Positions 56,455-64,000 of a stretch of DNA of 64,000 nucleotides are shown in pieces. Made by a program: the position numbers and the translations under genes. Under the pieces are notes generated by a model. It had not been told where the DNA came from, did not search any database, and worked only from the letters and a program-made list of their open reading frames with translations. Each line of letters starts with the position of its first letter. Position 1 is the first letter of the stretch. Source of the stretch: Chrysogorgia sp. JL179-B06. Lineage: Eukaryota > Cnidaria > Anthozoa > Scleralcyonacea > Chrysogorgiidae. Location of the stretch: assembly GCA_035772405.1 (NCBI GenBank), contig JAYKKM010000218.1, forward strand, positions 186,001 to 250,000. The letters are read 5' to 3'.

Positions 56455-57237
56455 TTTAATATGGAGAACAGTGTAACTGGTTCAACAAATTTTACTACTT
56501 ACTATGCTGATAAATATCAAAGTCAATTAATATGAAACGTTTTAGAATTTAATGATTTTACTTATCCATTACAAGAAAAATAAACTCCAATGGATATTGA
56601 AAAAGAAACTAATGAATATTGATGAATTGTACATTTGTAGTGTTGATGTCAAACAAACACCATGTCTCTCCAAAACTTGGATCCAGGAAAAATAAAATTA
56701 CCTGATTCCTTTGTAAAAATGTGCAAAAAATATCAATCATGATTATTATATTAGTGAAGAAAATAATTATGATTCCCCTGTTGAAAGATAGTGAATTGAA
56801 ATATGCAATAGGACGATCGTGGTGGTTTGCTAATGCTACTCTTCGAGAAAATGGAAATATAATTGTTATATTTCCCTCATCGAAAATGTTTTTTTTTTCA
56901 TTGCTGGAACAATTTACAGAAAAATGTGTATTTACCTATGAACCAACTGTATTTTCCCCTCAAGAATATCCTGATCAGATGTTTATGAGTACATTTATAC
57001 AATTATCAAGAAGTGTTCCCTTGCCTCATGGATTTTGAAAAAAATACGTTAATTGAACAATTGAAATTTGGGAATTTTGATTTTTATATTATTATTTATA
57101 TGAATATGATAGCTCCTTTTTATTTTAGAGATTTAACTAAACTACTTAGACATAGTGAAAGATTTATGTACGCTTCCTATTTTATATTTTGTCATAAACA
57201 TAATCCCTTGGGGATGTATTTAAGATGTGAAAAATAA
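56455..57237 (+). pseudogene. Unrecognised AT-rich coding relic
   Basis: Plus-strand frames in series look like one decayed gene: MENSVTGSTNFTTYYADKY (56461), then ELKYAIGRSWWFANATLREN and IIVIFPSSKMFFFSLLEQF (56780-56930), then after a frame change near 57010 FPCLMDFEKNTLIEQLKFG and LLRHSERFMYASYFIFCHK to a TAA at 57235. The composition is much richer in A/T than the LINE on its right. I do not recognise the family; a viral or virus-like origin is possible but unsupported, and the pieces are reported separately. Confidence 0.35.
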
Positions 57238-57295
57238 ACATTGTATTCTATGGAAAGCCATGACTGCCTTATGTGGTTAATTTTCTTTTTCTTTC

Positions 57296-57415
57296 ATTAT
57301 ATGCGGTGCTTACTTCATTATATGTGGTGCTTACTTTATTATATGCGGCGCTTACTTCGTGGTGCTTATTTAGCTTATTTAGTTAGGTGGTGCTTATTTT
57401 ATTATATGTGGTGCT
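57296..57415. repeat. Tandem repeat, TTATATGYGGYGCTTACTT-like unit
   Basis: About five imperfect copies of a 21-bp unit that ends at the (TA)n tail of LINE N6. The open frame through it (57241-57516) is a by-product. Confidence 0.8.
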
Positions 57416-59900
57416 ATATATATATATATATATGCGGTATTATAAGCTTAAAAAATTCATTAATATATATAGGACCTTGTTCCTTTATACATTTGAAAAG
57501 AAGAACTAAAGATTGAAAATACCTACGCTGCTCCAATGACTTAATTTTGGCTAATTTGAGCAAGCTTTCATAATTGTTTGATTTAGAAAGACCTAGAATA
57601 GTTCTAAGGATATAATAGTTTGCATTTTCTAATTTCTTTGACTGTGTTCTTCCAATACCTAGTAAAACAGGGTTGCAATACTCCAGATGAGGGAGAACAA
57701 ATGCTTTATACAGCCGAATCATCACTTCAGGTTTTACAAAACGTCGAATCCTTCATCAGTTCACCTTTTATACGCTCCTTGTATGTTAGCATGGAGTCTA
57801 TGGTGAGTCCTAGAATTTTTAGGGTGTCCTTTGTTTTAGTTGTGGTATCATTTATATGGAAGTCATATATGTTAGTTGTAGGTCCAATGGATAAGGCTTG
57901 GGTTTTACCAGCATTAACAGTAAGGTAGTTGGATAACCATTCATACATAGTGCTAAGATCACTGTTAATTATGAATTCCAAAATCATAGGAGAGTGGTCG
58001 GCATAATAGTTTGTAGTTGATATAGAGTAATTTATGTCATTTACAAAAATATTAAATAATAAAGGTCCCAGCAGCATTCTTTGTGGCAGACCAATTTTAA
58101 CTGATTTCCAATCTGAGTAGGCCCCTTTAACTCGCTGTCGTCGATCGTACAAGTAGGCTTTCATCAAATCAAGTGCACTTTCACCGAAGCCACATGCTTT
58201 CAGTTTGGCTAACAAAAGGTTGTGCAACACAGAATCAATGCTCTGCTAAGGTCTATCGCGATTGCCGCAACGCTTTTCCGTTCATCTAGGTCAGTTCGCC
58301 AGTCATCTGTCATCTTCAATAAAGCAGTACAGCAAGAGTGTCCTTTTAAAAATCCAGACAAATTAGATGACAATAGTGGACACACAAAGCTGTACATTTG
58401 ATCATACATAACTTTCTCATAGATCTTCGAAAGCACCCCAAGTACAGATATAGGTCGATAGTTTGTCTTGTAAATTTCTTGTTCTTTTTATGTGCCGGAG
58501 TTACATTACTGCATTTCCATTCCTTTGGCCACGCGTTTCCAGTAATAAAGAAGTTGATAAGTCTAACTTCATCAGCTATAACAGGGGCAGATAATTTTAG
58601 TAGCCTAGGAGAGATACCATCTACACCAACGCTTTTATTCGGACTTCTTAAGAACCGTATTGATATATTCGGTACTAACGGTTTCGAAATTAAAATCGTT
58701 CATTTCCTGCCTATCTGAAATTTTCTTTACACTCGGATGTTCACTGAAATCGTCCACACTTAATTCTATTTTGTTATTACAAGCCATTTCCACAAAGTAA
58801 TTGTTGAACGTTTCAGCTACTTGCTTATGGTTTTCGTTTTAAGGGCGCGTGTTCATCTAGGACGTCTTTGTAGAGCTTGGACCAATGTTGCCAAACATCA
58901 TCTGCATTGTCGTAGACAAAAGCTGAATGGCATGGTACATTCCTCAGGTCTCGCTGAAATGCCTCTACATTGAGTTTTTTCAAACTTCTGTACTCAATAA
59001 CTTGCGGCTTGGGTCTTGGGAGTTTACTTTTCCTAATTGTGTATATCAAATCGTGATCACTCAGCCCTAGGTGTAACACTCCATTCTTGGCATATCTAAG
59101 TGGGTGACTTGCTAGTATAACATCAATTAGTGTACTGGTTGTGTCTGTCACACGAGTGGGTTTGGAAATTTGGTTTGCTAAACAGTATTGATTGTAGAGG
59201 TCAGTCAGGTTCTTGTTTGGTGTACGTCCTTTCACAGGGTCATCAGTCATGTCCATATTAAAATCTCCTAATAGGAGTAATTCATTTCTAGATCGATACA
59301 TAAGTTCTAATGCAGTTGAGACCGATTCGATGAAGTCCGTCACATTTTGCAGGTGATCGATAACAAGCACAGACCAGGAAACGAGTGTTGTTGTTGTCTT
59401 TTATGTCTTAGTAAGTTTTCCGAAACAGTGCAATCAATCTTGGTTTCAGCTATGAATAAAATGTCAAACAAAAATTCGTTGAGAATAGATTTGATTTCAT
59501 CCAATTTGTTGTACACTCCATTAACGTTGAGATAACCAATCTTAAGGTTTGACTTATAATAGTCCATGATTTGTGATTTGTACTCATCTATTGGTGTAGC
59601 CATAGTTGATTCACAATTAAAGTGATTGTCGTCAATCAAAGTAGAATTAGGATTTTCTTCACAGCTTGAGTAGAAAGGAAGCGATCTAAGTATGATATTT
59701 GTAGTACAGACCTGACATGTCCATTGTTTCTGTGTTTTCGCAATCAAAGCATGTTCCTTTGGAGTGATGTTAGCACATTTTATGTGCTTTCAAATCACAT
59801 CCATTACAGCACACAAATCTATGACTTACGGCAACAGCTCTCTGGCAGAGTCCACAAGGATTTCTTGTAGGGCCAGGGTTTGGATGAATACCAACTAACG
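57416..59900 (-). mobile_element. LINE N6: APE-type retrotransposon with N-terminal zinc finger
   Basis: Minus strand, 5' to 3': GIHPNPGPTRNPCGLCQRAV and CNGCDLKAHKMC (59892-59765), a PHD-like finger; LKIGYLNVNGVYNKLDEI and ILFIAETK (endonuclease start, about 59540-59430); apparent loss of part of the endonuclease; LLLLGDFNMDM and LGLSDHDLIY (59370-58825). The RT follows in pieces: NYRPISVLGVLSKIYEK (about 58430-58470), AIAIDLSRA, LLFNIFVNDI with PQR in place of PQG, a YADH active-site segment (57994-58005), ILGLTID, FVLPHLEYCNPVLLG. A (TA)n tail lies at about 57416-57432. At least four frame changes. Confidence 0.85.
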
Positions 59901-60019
59901 AGGTACTCTCTAATGAAGTACTCTAATGAAGTACTCTCTTGTCTCTCATGTGAACCGCTGACAAGTCAACGTCATTGCTGGAAAAAGTGACACAGCTGTG
60001 TCATTTGTTATGCAATCTT

Positions 60020-60820
60020 AGAATCTCTCTCCTCTCAGAGGTTCTTCCGAGATATTTCGGAGGTCGTCGGAGAGATTTGTCGAACGAGTCAGCTGGACAC
60101 AAAGATTGCAGGATTGCGGGCGGGAAAAGGGAAAAGAACCTCTGCCAGATTTCTGTCGTTTTCTTGCTCATATTGTCGTGCATATATGGTCCATCTTTGG
60201 TCCTGTAAGTAACTTACTTGGTTTTTAAGTGCTTTTCGCTGATTTGTGACCATGCGAATTCAAACATCCTGCTTGAATGTGATGGTAAACACGTCTTACA
60301 TACTTAGCAACTCATACCCAACAGTTTAAGATTTTTAAGCGTTTCTTCAGCTGCCAACTCCTGCAGCATTTCCTTTCCTTCTATATTCATCTTCGCATCA
60401 AATGAACATTTCGGATGCATAATATTAATGCGACGATGATGGCCTAAACCACTTGGTTCAAATAATATTGCTCTTAACTTTATACATTCCACATTTGGAC
60501 AACGAACTTTTCCAATCGTTAAGCTTTTAAGTAATGTTTACTTGGACTTGTATTGCGTAACTTCAAAATATTCGACATTTTGTAAATTTGCAATGTAACT
60601 ACCGAATCCCGTAATTCGTAATCCCAGTTTGGAAATATTTTAATAACCCCCCTGATGCCGCCATATTGTGAGACAGAAATCTGGCAGAGGTTCTTTTTTC
60701 CCTTTCTCTTGCCTTTTTCCGCCCGCAATCCTGCAATGTTTGTGTTCAGCTGACTCATTCCACTATCTCTCCGACGACCTCCAAAATATCTCCGAAGAAC
60801 CTCTGCGGAGAGAGTCTTAG
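60020..60820. mobile_element. Element with long inverted repeats (about 145 bp arms)
   Basis: The left arm (about 60020-60157) and right arm (about 60676-60820) are diverged complements: AGAGGTTCTTC with GAAGAACCTCT, AGGTCGTCGGAGAGAT with ATCTCTCCGACGACCT, GCAGGATTGCGGGCGG with CCGCCCGCAATCCTGC, AACCTCTGCCAGATTTCTGTC with its complement. The central 500 bp carry a minus frame (60304-60492; FEPSGLGHHRRINIMHPK) of unknown nature. The ends and target duplication are not clear. Confidence 0.75.
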
Positions 60821-60829
60821 AATCACGCA

Positions 60830-61270
60830 TTGGACAACGTCCATAGTTCCCAGTCCATCACACTCGTCTACATGTAAGAGTAGGTACAGATGGGTACATC
60901 AAGGTTAATAGTTTTTGCCATAATCCCATGCCCCCCTCACCTATGATGTGTGAGCAATAGTGGGGAATCCCCTAAAAAGTGCTGACATCCGTAAAAAGAA
61001 CATGGTAGTGCCAACACACTTACAAATCTATAAAATCTCAAATTTAACCAACCATCAAATGGGACCCAAAAATCACGCACGTCAGAACCGAAAAACGACA
61101 CATTTTATCGACACATTTATAAAACGACACATGGGACCCACATGGCTGAACCATGGCAGTCTCCACACACAAAGAACATGGGGTACCAGCGCACTTTTCC
61201 AAAGAAATCACACAGATTCCGAAAAATGAATCTGACTTTTGGAAAACTGTCCTGGTACGCCCATGTTCTA
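60830..61270. other. No gene; short ACGACACAT repeats
   Basis: AAAACGACACAT occurs three times with variations between 61092 and 61133, flanked on both sides by GGGACCCA (61060 and 61134). Otherwise nothing is recognised. Confidence 0.5.
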
Positions 61271-62080
61271 TACTACATTCATCGAAAACATTTGGAGTCA
61301 TCTGCGAAAAGTGGTAGCGATGTACCAGGAGATATTGAATTAGGCATATCGTTAATAAATATTGAGAATAACAAAGACCCCAAAATGGACCCTTGAGGTA
61401 CACCAGAAAGTACTGGTAGAAAGGAAGATTTTTCGCCTTGAATGATGACTGTATGTCTCGAATTCCCAAGCATTCAAGTTTATATAGAAGCTTCTGGTGT
61501 GGGACCTTGTCAAAGGCTTTTGAAAAATCTAAATAGATTACATCAACCTGGTGCATTGGCAAACTGATGAACAACCTGACTCAACTGAGTGACAGTAGAT
61601 TTACCTGGCAAAAATCCATGTTGCCACTTTGAAAGACACCGAGAATTAAAACGAAACATACAGCGATAAACATGTCTTTCTAGCAAATTAGATAAGATAT
61701 CTAAAAGGGAAATACCTCTGTAATTAGGAAAAGTGACTTAGAGTCGCATTTATGAACAGGGACAAAGTTGGCATCTTTCCACATACTTCTCAGGAAACTT
61801 TCCCAAATAAAGTGACTTATTGAAAAGTTTGCAACTTCGTCGGTGCAGGCACGCAATAGTTTAAGTGGCAAACCTAAAGAAGCTTTACGACGTCAAGTGA
61901 TTTGAGGTCCTTGGCTACATCATCATCAATGATATGTAGATCCGATAAAGCATTATCAAGCTCATAATCAAGGGTTGGTAAAGAATCTGCCATCAGTAGT
62001 AGTATTATCTTGACTGACTAGAGACGGAGTGAAAGAAAGTATTGAATAAGTTAGCTTGGTCTAAAGGTTTACAGGCTTGA
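61270..62080 (-). mobile_element. LINE N7: reverse transcriptase core fragment
   Basis: Minus strand: NYRGISLLDILSNLLERHVY (about 61720) and KWQHGFLPGKSTVTQLS (about 61620), then VDVIYLDFSKAFDKVPHQKL (motif A, about 61540) and VLSGVPQGSILGSLLFSIFI followed by LFADDSKCF (motifs B and C, 61410-61280). Endonuclease and C-terminal parts are missing and the frame changes at least twice, so it is truncated at both ends. FADD is intact. Confidence 0.8.
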
Positions 62081-62119
62081 ATCAAGCCATACTTGATTAC
62101 TGCAGGAATTCTACTCGTA

Positions 62120-62215
62120 TTAGTGATATTTTTATAATAAGGTACTTAATTAAGGTACTATAATTACTAATAATACTTAATTAATACTTAAGTAAGGTAC
62201 TTAATTAGGTATTTT
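62120..62215. repeat. AT-rich repeats of AAGGTACTTAATTA
   Basis: Three to four variants of the unit, partly inverted (TACTTAATTAATACTTAAGTA is near-palindromic). Confidence 0.7.
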
Positions 62216-62572
62216 TATGATACCATATTTGATTCCTGTTTGTGACTCAGAGACGCTCAGAGGAAATATGAGGTTGATAATCATATATGTGTTATTTGCA
62301 ACTTTTTTACTTAGCATGTAGTCCCTATATCTTAATAATAAGAATAATTTGTGAAAATATCCATGTTTAACATTTTAGCGTAGTTTTCATCCCATGTGAT
62401 TCATCACAATTTTACTGAACGTTGCAATGGTGTTTGAAATTGTGAACTATCTCATAATCCAACTGGTTGTCTGTCTGTGTCATCAACATAGAGATTTAAG
62501 AAATAAGGAAGATGCCAAACATTATTTAGTGGTTGGAATTCTTGTGGAATAGTTATGCTTTCATAATCATCT

Positions 62573-62824
62573 ATGTGTATCGCATATTATATTCCGCATT
62601 CGAAAGCGAAGATGAGCATGAAATCATACTGTGTGTTTATGAGTCCGCAGATCGCTGATATGACCAATCTGGGCACGAAATATGCGTTTTCAAACGACAG
62701 AGATATGACTGTTCTTGATCAGATGGGGCTGGAGCAATTGTCTTTCTTTTCGATTCTGGCGCTTCAGGATGGCGTTACTGATTCTATCCTTGTGAGCTGC
62801 TACCCTTACAAAAATAAACTATAG
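62573..62824 (+). other. Unrecognised short ORF
   Basis: An 83-codon plus frame (SYCVFMSPQIADMTNLGTKY, MGLEQLSFFSILALQDG) that ends at the edge of the actatagttt array. No family is recognised; it could be a last exon, a relic or chance. Confidence 0.25.
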
Positions 62825-63073
62825 TTTTTGAGACTGAAAACTATAGTTTTTGAAAACTGTAGTATTTTGGAACAAAACTATAGTTATGAAAACTATAGTT
62901 TTCTAAAAACTATAGTTACGAAAACTTTAGTTTTACTAAAAACTATAGTTATGAAAACTATAGTTTTCTAAAAACTATAGTTACGAAAACTATAGTTTTA
63001 CTAAAAACTATAGTATTTTGGAACAAAAACTGTAGTTTTATAATGACTATAGTTTAAGAAATTATAACTATAG
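62820..63073. repeat. Tandem array of the palindromic unit AAAACTATAGTTTT
   Basis: About fourteen spaced copies of AAACTATAGTTT or one-base variants, separated by short A/T/G linkers such as CTA, ACG, TGA or a longer ATTTTGGAAC. The repeat period is about 18 bp, with a higher-order block of about 60-75 bp repeated (TTATGAAAACTATAGTTTTC). The core is self-complementary. Confidence 0.9.
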
Positions 63074-63077
63074 TTAA

Positions 63078-63749
63078 GGTGGCTCCCTACTGTTTCTTGA
63101 AAGGTGGCAAAAATGCAAATTTCAATTTCGAAAAGTGCCCAAGGATATTTGGGAAAAGATTGAAACTAAAGCTATGCTTAGAATAACTTTCAGGGCATCA
63201 AATACTATTAATGGCTAAAGTGTTTCATCTGTTGCTATGACAACAGTGACGTTTCAAAATGGCCGAAAATGAACATTTCATCTAATTTATTTCGCAAACG
63301 AGTCGGTGAACCCCGATTTTTTTGCATTTAAACATTTCTTTTAGTTTAATTAATAAATAGGCAGATTAAAAAAAAATTCTGTGGAGCCAATTATTTTACA
63401 CAAAAAAAATCATGTTTTTTTAGTTTTTTAAAAAATTAGCTCCACAGAATTTTCTTTTAATCTGCCTATTTATTAATTAAACTAAAAGAAATGTTTAAAT
63501 GCAAAAAAAATCGGGTTTCACCGACTCGTTTGCCAAATAAATTAGATGAAATGTTCATTTTCGGGCATTTTGAAACGTCACTGTTGTCATAGCAACAGAT
63601 GAAACACTTTAGCCATTAATAGTATTTGATGCCCTGAAAGTTATTCTAAGCATAGCTTTAGTTTCAATCTTTTCCCAAATATCCTTGGGCACTTTTCGAA
63701 ATTGAAATTTGCATTTTTGCCACCTTTCAAGAAACAGTAGGGAGCCACC
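63078..63749. mobile_element. 672-bp TTAA-flanked foldback element with about 320-bp arms
   Basis: It starts GGTGGCTCCCTACTGTTTCT and ends with the complement. Arms of about 320 bp are nearly identical (a few substitutions and small indels) around a T-rich centre of about 40 bp near 63400-63430. TTAA flanks both sides (63074-63077 and 63750-63753). No coding frame. Its TIR sequence differs from that of the 37976-38754 element, so it is a separate family with the same target. Confidence 0.9.
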
Positions 63750-63753
63750 TTAA

Positions 63754-64000
63754 GAAAACTATTGCTTTTGAAAACTAAAGTTTTAGAAATTATAAAACTT
63801 TTTTCACAAAGTAGTGAAGTTTAGTGAAGATACAATCTACAAATACAACACTTTATAATAAACTCTATTTTTTCTGTGTATAAAAATACATAGGTAAAGC
63901 CGGCAAGTACAGTATGTGTAATAAAACAGAGCAATTTATATTAAAAATAACGCTAACACTTCTTAGTTCTTTTCTAGCTTGTGTAGCAAGTACATATTTG
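63754..64000. other. No gene recognised
   Basis: Begins with further AAAACTATTGCTTTTG-type variants of the preceding array, so the foldback probably landed inside the array; then AT-rich DNA to the end. Confidence 0.5.

Noticed and set aside
57241..57516. Aromatic-rich ORF
   Set aside because: It is the translation of the tandem TTATATGYGGYGCTTACTT repeat and the (TA)n tail.
62820..63073. CRISPR-like regular array
   Set aside because: Linkers are short, variable and A/T simple, the unit is a 12-14-bp palindrome, and the surroundings are eukaryotic; it is a palindromic minisatellite.

Overview
The window reads as metazoan nuclear DNA, probably from a cnidarian or another marine invertebrate. 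It is AT-rich, has no operons or ribosome-binding sites, and is packed with decayed transposable elements: APE-type LINEs, RTE-like LINEs, DIRS/Ngaro-like elements, Tc1/mariner, hAT and Harbinger relics, TTAA foldbacks and MITEs. No intact host protein-coding gene, rRNA, tRNA or CRISPR array could be supported. Nearly every protein-like stretch is a broken element ORF, so the window reads best as a stratigraphy of insertions. The species assignment is inference from element content only.

Layout. 1-13 kb: AT-rich DNA, a THAP-domain pseudogene (-), a Tc1/mariner transposase with a LINE tail inserted in it, a Rep-like (HUH/SF3 helicase) pseudogene (-), an 8-bp-TSD MITE, a Harbinger relic, an integrase-like gene split by a 585-bp TIR element, hAT and zinc-finger relics, and a DIRS-like element with an internal deletion. 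13.4-18.3 kb: a LINE (N1, +) with an N-terminal 2A-like motif, with an RTE-like LINE (N2, -) inserted in its 3' end. 18.3-25.9 kb: a palindromic minisatellite, a cysteine-rich relic, fragments of LINE family N3 and LINE N8, two hairpins and a barrel-domain ORF. 25.9-31 kb: a DIRS-like fragment and two TIR elements that start with CAGGGGCGGAT. 30.8-34.6 kb and 49.9-54.2 kb: two direct copies of a segmental duplication carrying N3.

35-41 kb: a TAA-flanked TIR element, then a tandem duplication (about 1.2 kb unit) holding a conserved ORF and a minisatellite; one unit was later hit by a TTAA-flanked foldback. 41-44.4 kb: an N3 endonuclease fragment and a second DIRS/Ngaro-like element carrying a MITE. 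44.8-49.9 kb: LINE N4 split by LINE N5. 55-64 kb: a TTA-flanked MITE, an unrecognised AT-rich coding relic, LINEs N6 and N7, a long-TIR element, and an actatagttt array abutting a second TTAA foldback.

Paired copies (the segmental duplication, the tandem duplication and the two DIRS-like copies) supply empty sites. These date and bound several insertions: a solo LTR, a foldback with a tRNA B-box-like loop, a hAT-like MITE and a TTAA foldback. Calls are from reading the sequence by eye; family names beyond superfamily level are inference.
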